Shown here in pieces: positions 43,060-53,827 of a stretch of DNA of 64,000 bases. The notes beneath the pieces are model-generated. The model did not search any database. It saw only the letters and a program-made list of their open reading frames with translations, and was not told the origin of the DNA. Position numbers and translations under genes: made by a program. The stretch is from Sphaerulina vaccinii (taxonomy: Eukaryota > Ascomycota > Dothideomycetes > Mycosphaerellales > Mycosphaerellaceae), in NCBI GenBank assembly GCA_022570795.1, contig JAKUDP010000008.1, positions 806,001 to 870,000 on the forward strand. The letters run 5' to 3'. Position 1 is the stretch's first letter. Each line of letters begins with the position of its first letter.

Positions 43060-44230
43060 AGCTATAGATAAGTAAGGATATTACTAGTTATATCGAGATC
43101 TATAGTTATTACTAGAAGGCTAAAATGCGTTGCTATCGTCCCTATAGTAAGTTAATTATACTACTACTACTACTAGATAGGCTATTCTAAGAATTAATCT
43201 AGAACTTTATTATAGACCTTCCTCTAAGTAAGTAAGATAGCTATATATATAATACAATCCTTATAATTATTAACTACTATACTAAAATATATATTTTTAT
43301 ACCTACTACTAAGAAATATATAAGTATCGACTTTGTTAATATTCTATATAGAGAAGTAGTTTGTTACTATAGTATACTATCTAGAATTATAAGTAATAGA
43401 GGTTCGGTCTTTACTAGCTAGTTCTAGTCGGACTTCTACTATAAAGTATAGGTAAAGTATAGGCTAAGTATAGCCTTCTATTCTTAGACTAATAGTTAGA
43501 CTAAGTATATAAACTAAATACTTAAAATATACCTATATATCTACTATAGTAAGTAGTAGAACAACTAGGTAGAGCTATTAGTATAGGCTAAGTTTGCCTA
43601 TAATAATAGTACTTATTTACTTTCTAAAAAGTCTCTATTTATAGAGCTTTATAGATTTAATCTAGAGCTAGTAGTATATATAAGAGAAGCTCGGGGCGCG
43701 CTTTCTAAAGAGGAGGTACTAGTAGTAACTAATATAGCTCGAAGACTAAAGCAAAGCTATAAAAAGCTAATATAGTAATAGTAAGAAGTAGGCAAAGTAT
43801 AAGTAAAGTACTTTAATATAAAGTATATTCTAATATAGTATAATATTAGATAGCAAGTCTTACTCTCTACTAAGAACTTAAAGCTAAAAGTACCTTCGAA
43901 GAAGCTTATAAACAAGTTTGCTAAACTATTTAAAATTATTAATATAGTTAGAAAGTAGGTATATTACCTAGCTTTGCTATCTAACTTATATATCTATAAT
44001 ATTTTTTATATATCTTTTCTTAAGCTTTAGAAAGGTAGCGAGTTATAGATAGGGAGCCTACTACTTATAGATAAAGAGGGTATATATAAAGTCGAGAAGA
44101 TTCTTAATACTTAAGTCTAAAAGAGAGTCCGATACTACCTAGTAAGGTAGCGAGAATAGCCTAAAAAATATAACTAGTAGGAACCTAAAAAGTATATCAG
44201 AGAATATATAGCGCTTAATAAGTTCGAGTC
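43060..44230 (+). pseudogene. Integrase and chromodomain remnant
   Basis: The integrase core reads FIIDLPLSKQDSY, then ISNRGSVFTSQFQSDFYY and FYSQTNSQTKYIN, matching the retroviral-type DDE core (the RG of NRG is RGS, so a DRGS box reads NRGS). It is followed by LLSKKSLFIELY and, near 44080-44230, a chromodomain-like KVEKILNTQVQKRVRYYLV. Stops are all TAG/TAA. Confidence 0.75.
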
Positions 44231-44594
44231 GTAGGTAGCAAGTAGCTATACTATAAAGAAGAAGTAGAAATAATCTAAAGCTATAGAGTTAGTAGATACT
44301 AGATAGAAAAAGTATATTTAAGTTTATAGAAATATATTTCTATTTACTACTTGCCTATAGCAAAGGTAGTTAGTAGCGCAAGTAGAGAGTATAACGAGCT
44401 TATATAAAGCTACTATATAGGTCCGAAGATAATCGACTTTATACCTAATAAGAGCCTTCCTCCTCTACTAAATTATATTATTAAAGTATAATTCTAGGTA
44501 ACTTTATACCTACCTAGGGCCTCTTCTCGCAGAGTATAGGTAGCAAGTAGGCTACTTAATAGCGTCGCTATTATTAGCCTTATCTACCTTATCT

Positions 44595-44680
44595 ATTTTA
44601 TTATCTTCTTCTTCTACTACCTTCTTCTCCTCTCCTTCTCTTTTCTCTTCTCTTTCCTCTACCTCCTTTTCCTCTTCGAT
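44595..44680 (+). repeat. Pyrimidine (CT)-rich low-complexity tract
   Basis: About 85 bp of almost pure C/T (CTTCTTCTTCTACTACCTTC and similar) inside the 3' part of the inner element. It stands out because the surrounding DNA is A/T alternating. It escaped change because it has almost no CA or TG dinucleotides. Confidence 0.7.
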
Positions 44681-45883
44681 ATTAGAAAGGCTACTCTCCT
44701 TCTAATTACTACTATCTAGATAGGTAGTAGTAAGAGTAGTTTCGAAAGTAGAAGTAGTAATACTATTTATATACTAGGCCTATAAGAACTATTAGTATTA
44801 GATATAATATATATATATTATACTAGAGTAGAAGTATAGGAGTATATTATATTTTAAAAGAGAGCTCGAATTAAGCTTAGGTAAAGTTAGCTATAGTCTA
44901 GTCTAAGAGGAATTTGCTAGTAGCTATACTATTACTATAACCTACCTATATAGTAGATATACTCTTCTTAGGCGTCTTAAACTCTCCGAGTAATTTACTA
45001 CTATTAGCCTAGATAAGGTACTTAGTTTTATTAATAAAAGGAAGGAGGTAGGTAAGGTAGCGCTTAATCTAATTCTAGTATATACCTAGCGTAAGGCAAT
45101 TAAGCTTAGTATAGTAGAAGAGTACCTAGCGCGCCTACTAATATAGGTTAGCATTCTCGATATAGATATAGATATAGTAGCTATAAAAGTAGCAAGTATA
45201 CTTTCTTGCCTTACCGACTTTTATTATACTATTATAGGCCTCTATAGTAGCTATAATATATATTTAGTTAGTAGGCAACTTGTAGTAGACTCAAGTTTAC
45301 TAAGTATATATATAGTCTATTATATATAGAAGGTAGTAAGAGTATACTAAAATATTCTACTCGAAAGAGAAAGCAAGATCTTTAGAAGTATAAGGTAGGT
45401 AGTTAAGTATAGCGCAAGCGTAGCGAGTAGCTATTATACTTGTAGAACAAGTACGTAGTACGTACGTAGCGAGTACTAATATATAAGAGATAGTACTACT
45501 ATAAGTAGTAAAAGGCCGATTATATATATATATATTTATAAAGAAGAAAAGAAACTAAAAAGAAGTTCTAAATATATATTTATTATAGTTGCTAGGTAGT
45601 AGCGACTAGTAAGTAGCAATTATATATTATATACGAGTTATATAGTAACTCTTTACTATTATTATAAAATAAAGCTAAAGTTATAGGAATTAGGCTAATA
45701 CTAAGAATACTAAAACTAAAGCTAATAATATAAATTATATAGAATATTATAGGATCTTTATATATAATATATATAGGTAGTAATAAGTATATTATATAAT
45801 ATACTACTATAAGAAGTATATATATTTCTTACTAGAATATTACTAAAAGTAGCTTTTTAGAAAAAGAAGATAATTATAAAAGC

Positions 45884-46112
45884 TAGGTCTAAGAATATAG
45901 TATTTTAACTCTAAAAAGGGAATCTAGATTACTAGGCAATTCTATATTCTCGGTCCTAAGAGTAGAGTATATATAGTATATAGTTGCCCTATAACTCTAA
46001 GGGCTTCTATATTCTTTATAGAGGCAAGAATTAGTTTATATAACTAATACTCTTATTAAATAGCGCTCTATATATTACTATATACCTCTACTTTTATACC
46101 TTTCTAAAAGGA
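45884..46112 (+). repeat. Right LTR of the inner chromovirus
   Basis: 229 bp matching 39028-39283 apart from transitions and small gaps. Shared blocks include ATTACTAGGCAATTCTATAT and TTAGTTTATATAACTAATAC. Confidence 0.7.
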
Positions 46113-46117
46113 AAAGC

Positions 46118-46750
46118 TACTAAGAGATTTCGACTATATTTTAAGAACTAGCTTTATAACTAGAATAAGAAAAAAACTCTAAAAATAGAAACTAGAAAAA
46201 TCTTCTATAACTATAATAAGTTCGAGACAAAACTCGATAATCTATATAGAATACCTAATAAAAAAGTATATACTAACTAGTATATCTAATAACTTAGACA
46301 AACTACCTCTATAGCTTTCTATATCTTAGAGTTCTAAGAATATTCTACTAATCTTAGATAGAATAATACTATATTCTATTCCTAGTTCTACCTAGAGCTT
46401 AAGAATAATATTAAAGCTAAACTATTCCGAAACTCTAGCCTAACTATACTAGAAGTAATAATTAAAGTAGTAAAGGAAATCGATAAGAGACTCTAGGAGC
46501 TAAAGTATAATTAGTTTATATAGCCTAGATTCTAGAGACCTACCTAGGGTAGAAGAAGAGGCTTTAAGGCTAGAAGTTATAACCCTAGATATAGAGATTC
46601 TATAGAATTAGATACTACTAAAAGAGGAAGGAAGCAAATACAAAGCTTTATCTATTATATATATAGTAAGGAAGGCTACTATATAAGAAACTATAAAGAA
46701 AGGAATAAAGTTAACTAAGAGTTTAATATAATAACTCTAGTTAATATATA
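46118..46750 (+). pseudogene. Outer-element gag, C-terminal fragment
   Basis: The frame reads FYNYNKFETKLDNLYRIPNK, then IAFYILEFQEYSTNLRQNN and LEVIIKVVKEIDKRLQELK, the C-terminal part of Ty3-type gag, followed by a CCHC-like zinc knuckle near 46650 in which the last Cys is read as Tyr. TAG codons interrupt it. Confidence 0.7.
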
Positions 46751-47548
46751 CTAGAAATATAAGAATATTATCTCGAAATCTACCTAGTAGAAAACCTAAA
46801 GAACTACTATACTATAGTTTCTTATTATAGTAAGTTAGAAGAAAAGAGACCTTCTAAGGGATTATCTAGTAGAATACTTATAAAAGTACTCTAATTTTAA
46901 AAAGGTATTTTAAAAATACTATAGAAGGTAGATAGGTACTCTAGAATCTCTATATTAGAAAGTACTAAGAAAGAAAAGAAAAAATTAGAAAGAAGCTCCT
47001 CTACTTCTAGCTTTTTAAAAGCTTTAGTAGTAGTATTATTAGTATAATACTTAGTAAGGTATAGCTACTTTCTAAGATATATTTTCTTTATTTATTTTTT
47101 AGATAGCTTCTACTAGTTTTAAGAAAGGTATTAAAAAATCTCTACTACTTCCTCTTTTAAAAACTTAATATTATAATAAAGCTTCTTCTAAGTAGAATAG
47201 AGTTTTTCCTACTAGGTAAAGGCTAGAGAAACGTTGTAGGAACTATAATTATACTTAATATACTCTAAATATTTCGAGAAGTAAAGACTAATAATATACT
47301 AAAAATAAGCTTTACTAGGCGCAAGTTTTATAAACTAATAGTTTATATAAAAAGCTATTTTAATACTAGATATTTTAATATTAGCAACAAGGTCTTTATA
47401 ATAAAAAGTAGATTTACTTTTATATCTAGGTTAATAAAAGAAAGTAGTTAATAAAAAAGTCGAAAAAAATATTATTATAAAGTAATAATAGAAAGAACTT
47501 TAGTTACTAAGTAAGCTTTAGAACAAAGCTAGGCTAGATAGGGGATAG

Positions 47549-47888
47549 TATTATAGTTCTAATATAGAGTAATAATAACTATTTGCTTAGAATATATAAG
47601 TAGATAGAAAACTTATAAAGAAGCTACTTATACTAAGAAAATTAGAGTAATTAAAATTAAAGTAATTAAAGTAATTAAAGTAATTAAGGTAATTAGGGAA
47701 TAGTAACTCTAAGGCACAAGGCTACGAGTATATAGATAATACTCTCTAGCTAGTAGATAGAAGCTTTATACTTAACTTATTTAAAGTATCTAATATATAC
47801 TATTTAGATTTACTACTTTTAGAATAAAAGATATTACTATAAGGGAACATACCCCGTTATCCTAATAACGTTACAGCGGGTCCTAACA
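47549..47888 (+). repeat. Right LTR of the outer LTR element
   Basis: 340 bp, the direct repeat of 38356-38696. Its final 70 bp keep a less mutated state (CCCGTTATCCTAATAACG, CAGCGGGTCC), so RIP-like change is weaker at this edge than in the left copy. Confidence 0.85.
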
Positions 47889-47975
47889 AGTGCTAGAAGA
47901 AGCGAAGCTTATATATATAGTTCTAAGTAATAATAATACTTTAAACTTACTATACTACTAGAATATATAGCCTCA
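47889..47975 (+). pseudogene. Tc1/mariner-type transposase remnant, 3' end
   Basis: Begins with the target duplication AGTGC (47889-47893). Joined in mind to 38355, the frame carries on from SRIRE into a short basic tail before TAG, as in Tc1-type C-termini. AT-biased composition fades at about 47975. Confidence 0.55.
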
Positions 47976-48080
47976 AAATTGCCTATTTAGTTACAATGTC
48001 GTGTCTCCAATGTTAACAGAGTAATTATCGTTCTACTAATTAATTCGTGTGTAAGCGGATGGCCGAGGTGTCGCCAAGAA

Positions 48081-48112
48081 AGGGCGGCAATCTTCAAATC
48101 GACCGGCCCTTG
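48081..48112 (-). repeat. Right copy of the 32-bp inverted repeat
   Basis: AGGGCGGCAATCTTCAAATC followed by GACCGGCCCTTG. It is inverted relative to 36930-36961 with two mismatches in 32. TTC directly borders both copies on the outside, a possible 3-bp target duplication. Confidence 0.7.
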
Positions 48113-48993
48113 TTCACTCAAGTCTTGACGCTAGACAACAACCCAAACCTGGTCTGAGCCTCAAAATTACATCTCCGCATTCAGACTTCCTAGTTTCCAG
48201 AAGACCACGAGGCCTTCATCTAAACGAGCAGCGATACAAGAGAAAAGCTTAGATCGTGAAGAACCCTCTTAAGGAGGTATGACTGTAGGGCTCGTACGCT
48301 CGCTCTAACCTCCAGTACTACTGTATTGAGGCCGCTCTCACGCCTAAGTTATGACACGGCTGACACCGGCGATAGTGAGCGTCACCTGCCCACCGCAGCT
48401 GGTAGCCCGTCCCTTGGAGACTTGGAAACTTGGCAATTCGAAGCAACTTATGCGGCCGCTGACAGTCTCGAATCGTAGTCTACTTGGCAAGGGCACAACT
48501 GGCTATATCGCTTGACCACTGATGCTTCTCATAGCGTGAACACGCCAGAGCTGTGTGCATTGGTCTGTAGACTATGAACTTGGCGAGCACGTATGTGAGT
48601 GCGATGCACAACCAGGATCATGGTCGCCATGCGGAGTAATGTGGTGGGTCAGGATCTAGGCATAACTATACGGACACAGAGCCCCAATATGGTTCATGGG
48701 TATAAGTACGAAGCCTGCACTTGCAAGGCGTTTCTCGTAAGACATCTTCCATTCCTGTCTTACCAAGCACTCGTTCACCCTTATTGACTGGTTAACAAGA
48801 CCTCTTGTCAATTCCACAGCCACCAAAGCTCTCTTTTCTAGGGCATTGCTACCGAATAGCTCAGGACGAGATTGATCAGCACAAGGAACAGACCGGACGT
48901 CCGATCCGAACACTAGCGGCTTCATCCTAGGAGACTCCGAACCGTGCACTGCGCATACACTAGTTACGACCGTAACAGAACCCAGCAACAGCA
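48113..48993. other. Intergenic between transposon nest and carbonic anhydrase
   Basis: About 880 bp of normal composition. It should contain the carbonic anhydrase promoter. No other gene is supported. Confidence 0.45.
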
Positions 48994-49945
48994 ATGAGTC
49001 TATCACAGTCGCTGCAACTTCTCGCAGTCGCAGCTAGCCTTGCAAGTGCTTGTCCTCAGATACATCAGAACATTCACCTCCAGAAGCGTCAAGGTGTGAA
49101 CGGAACACTTCCAGTCGAACCACGCTTCTGGGCATACGAAGCTTCGTACGACTGGGGAAGACTGAATCCAGGCAAGTGATACACTTCAGTTGCCACATGC
49201 AGCCACACGACTGACTTGCGCATACAGATTGGGAACTATGTCAGACAGGTGCCCAGCAGAGTCCCATCCCACTGCGACTCGATCAAGGGCTCTCACGTTA
49301 CCATGTCATGGACTTTGACTATCCTTCGAATGTTTCAGGCGACTTCCATAACTGGGGATATGGACCAGCTTATACTCTCGATCATCCTGAAGGAGACTTC
49401 ACTACTCTACCTTCTGTCACCTTTGACGAGGACAACAAGAACGAAACAGTCTACCTTGCTAGCTGGCACATTCACTCTCCAGCAGATCATACCGTACAAG
49501 GCGATCGATCGAAGGCCGAATTACATCTCGTGCACGCCGATGCTGAAGGTCACGCGCGAGCAGTCATGGCGATTCGTATCGATCCAGGTAACTCGGACAG
49601 CCAATTCTTCAGGCAGCTGCCAGAGATGATTGGCTTCAACTCTACAGAGGAGCATAGACTTCAGGTACCTCTGGACGTCACTCAAGCACTTGGGGAAGTG
49701 AACAACTTCGCAGACTTCTGGACTTGTGAGTAGATCGCCGCTGCATTGAGATATCATGATTGTTTACTAATGTTCTATTAGACAAGGGCTCACTTACTAG
49801 CCCGCCTTGCACAGAAGGCATTCGCTGGTTCGTCGCGCGGAACATCATGTTCGTGTCCGATGAGCAGATGCAAGCGATTCTGCGCGTGAGCACGTTCTCT
49901 GCGCGGACTGAGCAGGAGGTCTGGAGACATGATATTAATGTGTAG
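48994..49945 (+). CDS. Secreted alpha-carbonic anhydrase
   Basis: Hydrates CO2 to bicarbonate, here outside the cell. Exons: 48994-49171, 49228-49725 and 49782-49945, giving 279 residues. Intron 1 (56 bp) has a GC donor (GCAAGT) and CAG acceptor; intron 2 (56 bp, GTGAGT...TTAG) is standard. The signal peptide is MSLSQSLQLLAVAASLASAC. The protein then shows the alpha-CA blocks SYDWGRLNP joined across intron 1 to DWELCQTGAQQSPI, DFDYPSNVSG, the zinc-ligand pair in ASWHIHSPADH, the third ligand in AELHLVHAD, and YKGSLTSPPCTEGIRWFV joined across intron 2. All three His ligands are present, so it is probably active. Bicarbonate supply and surface pH are likely roles; several N-glycosylation sequons are visible. 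Confidence 0.93.
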
Positions 49946-51229
49946 TTTCGTGCCCAATTTCCACACGTTGGGCTTGAGCCAGCCAAGCCGACAGGCTCAC
50001 AGACAGACCAGCTTGAGCATCATTCGCACTTCCAGAGAGATGAGTTTGGTTCTGATCTTCTCTGGACAGTGCATGCACATGGAGAGAGGGTTGTGCTCCG
50101 ATTGTTACTGTCCAGTGCAAACACATGCGGGTGAGAAGTCTTTACACACAGAATCAGCGAACATAGCTTCAGTCTTCGAGCCAACAGAATCACGCGACAT
50201 GATCCCTCCACTTCACAGTGCATACTATCATACTCTTGGCGTAACGAGCTCCCATGGTAGCTAAGTAAGCTTGGTCAACCACAGCAGAGACTTTGAAGGC
50301 GGTCTGAAAAGCCGGCCTTCTGCCAAAGCTGACGACGAAATCTTCTAGGCGATGAAGCTTGATGACTTCGTGAGGCGGACTAGACATCATACCATGAAAG
50401 GCTCTGTCAACAGCCCATATCGATAGTACCTGAAGGATACTGTACGCTCACGTAGCCAGCAGTATTCTGTTCATGGGTGACGTCTTCACGCGCTCAGCGA
50501 CCTCGGTTTTGTTCATCTGAGTCATCTGATGGACGTGGGATGCCTAGAGTATATCGAAGTCATAGCAGGACCGTTCAACCAGCTATCACGAAGTCGAAGT
50601 GCTGCCAGAGGAGAGAGTGAAGTGCAGATGCTCGCATAGCAGAGTAAATGTCGACAGCGAGCTCTTTGTCCTAGCCTCTGCTAGCCTGTTGCGGCACGCG
50701 GCAGGTGGGGTCAAAGCACAGGCCAGCTCCTGCTTCCACGAGCTTATAAGAACTTCGCGATCGCACCTGCTTCGAGCTTTCATATGCTAAGCGGACTTCA
50801 CCATCAACACAATCACGCGACAACCAAACAACGAACAACAACATCTCCTAACGGCCCTCATCAACACCTTACAGCTCCAGCAGCTCCTTCCACCCAGACA
50901 ACAACAGTTCAGGAGTGTCATTGACGCGACTGAAAGCTGTATCGACACGCCTACATATTGATGCATCTGGCAACATTGAGCAGTCATGCGAATTCCCTCG
51001 TAGATGAATCTGTGCCTCTTGCGTGACGTGTAGAGTGACTTTGAGCTTCTCTCAGCTTCGCCATTGTTCTTCTCACTTGCACTGGTGCCTTGTACCATTC
51101 AATTGCGAAAGCTGCCTATAACAACACTTCATCTGCACCCTTGGAGCTACCGAATCTATCCCATTACACCGTCGCGCCACTGCGACAATATCATGTAATC
51201 CGGACACATACAACAGCCTCCTCAACTCA
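49946..51229. other. Intergenic between carbonic anhydrase and FCP1
   Basis: About 1.28 kb. It should contain the FCP1 promoter and the 5' UTR close to 51230. Open frames on both strands are short and unsupported. Confidence 0.4.
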
Positions 51230-53764
51230 ATGCGGCTGTACACACCGGACACGTTACTGTATCCGATCACGGTTACCAAGTTGCTTCTGCGACAAGGGGA
51301 CACGGTCGAGGTCAATAAGCCTCTGTTCCTTTACACTTATAAGAGCACGGTCACCGAGTTTGATGAAGATGCGCGAGAAGATGTCGAGAGGGAGCGAACA
51401 TGGCCGGCACAGTTCGAAAGCGAGTTCGAGGGCACGCTGGAATCACTACACATCAGAAAGGGCCAGGTGCTCGAACGACGGACGTTAGTCGCGGAAGTGG
51501 AAGAGGCTTGCACGCATGCCATCCAGTATGGAGGACTATGTGCTGAATGCGGCTTGGACATGAAGGAGCGGAGCTCATACAATGAGACAACAGCACGCTC
51601 AGCTCGCGCAACTATCAATACAGTTCATGGAAGGACAGATCTCCTCATCTCTCAGGATGAAGCGACCAAGACTGACGAGGAGGGTAAGCGCAGATTGCTG
51701 GAATCGCGGAGACTAAGCCTAGTCGTGGACCTGGATCAGACCATCATACACGCATCCGTGGAGCCTACGATTGGAGAATGGCAGAGCGATCCATCGAATC
51801 CGAACTTTCAAGCGCTGCAGGACGTTCAGGCCTTTCAGCTACATGACGATAAGCCGAATACGTGGTACTACATCAAGCCTCGACCAGGGCTGAAGAGCTT
51901 CCTCAGTGGCCTGTCCGAGCTTTACGAGATGCACATATACACGATGGGTACGCGATCTTACGCGGAAAACGTTGCGAAGATTATCGATCCGGACGGGAAG
52001 GTCTTCGGGGATCGCATTGTGACGCGTACTGAGAGTGGCAGCGACAAGGAGAAGAGCTTGAAGAGACTGTTCCCGACAGACTCGAAGATGGTCGTTATTA
52101 TCGACGATCGAGCAGATGTCTGGCGGTGGATTCCCAACCTGGTCAAGGTCAACGTGTTCGAATTCTTTGTTGGTATCGGCGACATCAACGGCAGTTTCTT
52201 GCCCAAACGACCCGAACTTGAAGCAGCGAAGTCGCCAGCGCCCAAGATGGAGAGAGCACCCTCGAACAAGGAGCTTCCGGAGGCTGCCAGTAGCTCCAAC
52301 GGCGAGACAGTCAATGAGCCAGCTGCCAGCCCTGCCCTTTCTCCTCCCTCTACCACACCTCCACCCACGAATGGCGAGGTGTCAGCGATTGATCGACTGG
52401 TCTCGATGGCCGGCCCACAAGACGCGAAGAGCATACAAGAGAAGACGGAAGCGCAAGAGCAGATGATACAAGAGCAACTTGAGGATCGACCTATGCTCAA
52501 GAAGCAGAAAGAGCTTGAAGAGTTGGTCAAAGAAGAGGAAGCTAAAGCGTCGCCCGCCGTCGAGGCAACAGCAGAACTGCTTGCAGGGAATGGCAATGCT
52601 ACGACAGAGCTTACCACAATAGACTCTTCTCAGCACAGGTACCGGCAGAATCTATTGTCAAACGATGACAACGAGTTGGAGTACCTTGAGCAGAGCCTGC
52701 GAAATATACACACAGCTTACTACGACGAGTACGAGAAGGAAGCATTGGGCACTAAGGGTGGCCGCGTTGCAGAGCTTCGTCCGGGTCATAGCAAGAAACG
52801 CTCCATGGATGAGCTTGAGCACATCCCGGATGCTGCCGTGCTCATGAATGAGCTGAAAGGCAGAGTCTTGGCGGGCTGTCATATCGTGTTCTCGGGTGTA
52901 GTGCCACTGGGCGTCGACCCCAACAATCACGATGCGGCTCTGTGGGCGAAGAGCTTCGGCGCTTCTGTGAGCGAACACATCACCAAGAGGACTACGCATG
53001 TCATCGCTTCACCTGACCGTAGGACGGCCAAAGTGCGACAGGCAGCGAAGAAGCCTCGGATCGCTGTGATCAGCCAGCACTGGCTGCATGCTTGCTTCGC
53101 GCAATGGAAGAAGGTCGATGTTGGCCCATACCGAATTCACTCGGATGCTCCTGCCAACGGGACCGCGACTCTGCCGGAGAGCTTCGACGACAGGATGTAC
53201 AATGTCTCCTCCTCCGAAGACGATTCTGTGCTCACAGAAGATGAAACTGAGAGCACTGATACCACTAACGGCAATGGGTTGACGCTGGACATCGATACTG
53301 ATGACGAACTACTCAAGTATGCGCCGACCATGAACCGACAAGACAGTAGTCCTATCGACGGCGAAGCTCCCGATGACTGGGCCGACATGGATGACGAGCT
53401 TGCAGAGTTCATGGAAGGAGAGGATTTGGATAGTGACAGTGACGCTGAGAGCATCAAGAGTGGTCGATCTACTCCTAACAGTGCCAAGAAGCGAAAACAG
53501 GACGAACGGGGCAGTGACGGCGAGAGCGAGAATGGGAGTCGCTTGCAGAAGAGAAAGAAGCAGGCTATAGAGAGAACGACCAGTCTGACAAACCTTGTCG
53601 TGCAGAGCAATGGTTCTACACCTGTCGTCGATGCTGTAGCAGATCAAGAACCCGTCGGAGAAGAGGATGCTGATGATGGAGATGCTGATCTGGAGGCTGC
53701 ATTGGCTGCTGAGATGGAACGGCAGAGCGACGACGACGGCGACGACGAGCAGGAAGAAGCATAG
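51230..53764 (+). CDS. FCP1: RNA polymerase II CTD phosphatase FCP1
   Basis: Removes phosphate from the C-terminal repeat of RNA polymerase II to recycle the enzyme. An 844-residue intronless frame from the ATG at 51230 (MRLYTPDTLLYPITVTKLLL). Order: N-terminal lipoyl-like lobe with WPAQFESEFEGTLESLHIRKG; a Cys pair (LCAECGLDMKE); FCPH catalytic domain with the DxDxT motif LVVDLDQTIIHAS (about 165-177), KPRPGLKSFL, MHIYTMGTRSYA and VVIIDDRADVW; a BRCT domain at about 545-635 (LAGCHIVFSGVVPLG, WLHACFAQWKKVD); then an acidic C-terminal tail rich in Asp/Glu/Ser with basic RLQKRKKQ. The tail is expected for TFIIF binding. All catalytic residues are present. Confidence 0.96.
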   Translation: MRLYTPDTLLYPITVTKLLLRQGDTVEVNKPLFLYTYKSTVTEFDEDAREDVERERTWPAQFESEFEGTLESLHIRKGQVLERRTLVAEVEEACTHAIQYGGLCAECGLDMKERSSYNETTARSARATINTVHGRTDLLISQDEATKTDEEGKRRLLESRRLSLVVDLDQTIIHASVEPTIGEWQSDPSNPNFQALQDVQAFQLHDDKPNTWYYIKPRPGLKSFLSGLSELYEMHIYTMGTRSYAENVAKIIDPDGKVFGDRIVTRTESGSDKEKSLKRLFPTDSKMVVIIDDRADVWRWIPNLVKVNVFEFFVGIGDINGSFLPKRPELEAAKSPAPKMERAPSNKELPEAASSSNGETVNEPAASPALSPPSTTPPPTNGEVSAIDRLVSMAGPQDAKSIQEKTEAQEQMIQEQLEDRPMLKKQKELEELVKEEEAKASPAVEATAELLAGNGNATTELTTIDSSQHRYRQNLLSNDDNELEYLEQSLRNIHTAYYDEYEKEALGTKGGRVAELRPGHSKKRSMDELEHIPDAAVLMNELKGRVLAGCHIVFSGVVPLGVDPNNHDAALWAKSFGASVSEHITKRTTHVIASPDRRTAKVRQAAKKPRIAVISQHWLHACFAQWKKVDVGPYRIHSDAPANGTATLPESFDDRMYNVSSSEDDSVLTEDETESTDTTNGNGLTLDIDTDDELLKYAPTMNRQDSSPIDGEAPDDWADMDDELAEFMEGEDLDSDSDAESIKSGRSTPNSAKKRKQDERGSDGESENGSRLQKRKKQAIERTTSLTNLVVQSNGSTPVVDAVADQEPVGEEDADDGDADLEAALAAEMERQSDDDGDDEQEEA

Positions 53765-53827
53765 TTTGCTGCCCATCGCGCCGACGCTCTCGGGCACTCT
53801 GCTGCTGCTCTGGAGGAACAGCAACGA

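Larger units (their letters stand above)
39028..46112 (+). mobile_element. Ty3/Gypsy chromovirus remnant (inner element)
   Basis: An LTR retrotransposon about 7.1 kb long nested in the gag of the outer element. In order on the plus strand: gag-like segment (about 39640-40370), possible protease region (about 40560-40900), reverse transcriptase (about 41090-41760: VSKKDSKLRLYIDYRGLNKI, VILFGLTNTSITFQA, VYLDNILIYSK), RNase H (about 42040-42450: ELLVVIE region), integrase (about 43060-43620, ISNRGSVFTSQF) and a chromodomain-like end (about 44080-44230: YKVEKILNTQVQ, YYLVRQREQPKKYN). TAG/TAA stops throughout make it inactive. Fungal chromoviruses use the chromodomain to insert into heterochromatin. 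Confidence 0.8.
38356..47888 (+). mobile_element. Gag-only LTR retrotransposon remnant (outer element)
   Basis: LTRs at both ends and a 5-bp target duplication define 9,533 bp, of which about 7.1 kb is the inner element. The internal part of its own is only about 1.75 kb. It encodes a Ty3-type gag split into 38895-39027 (ETFD.TKNKLEAF-like start) and about 46118-46720 (TASIAFYILEFQEYS-like region, then a CYIC...zinc knuckle near 46650). I find no protease, reverse transcriptase or integrase in its own internal DNA, so it was probably non-autonomous or internally deleted before the nested insertion. It inserted into the transposase gene of the surrounding DNA element. Confidence 0.75.
36930..48112. 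mobile_element. Four-layer transposon nest, AT-saturated by RIP-like mutation
   Basis: Outer inverted repeats (36930-36961, 48081-48112) enclose a decayed Tc1/mariner-type element (about 37045-47975). This is split by an LTR element (38356-47888), whose gag is split by a second LTR element (about 39028-46112). From about 37045 to 47975 almost every TG and CA is gone, except in TTG/CAA, and stops are dense in all frames, which is why no long open frame exists here. Normal composition resumes sharply on both sides. Confidence 0.8.

Noticed and set aside
48050..48110. tRNA-like sequence (GGATGGCCGAGG)
   Set aside because: It has a weak A-box look only; no B box (GGTTCGANNCC) or cloverleaf can be drawn, and it overlaps the inverted repeat.
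52116..52466. Frames on both strands inside FCP1
   Set aside because: They are out-of-frame shadows of the low-complexity linker of FCP1.
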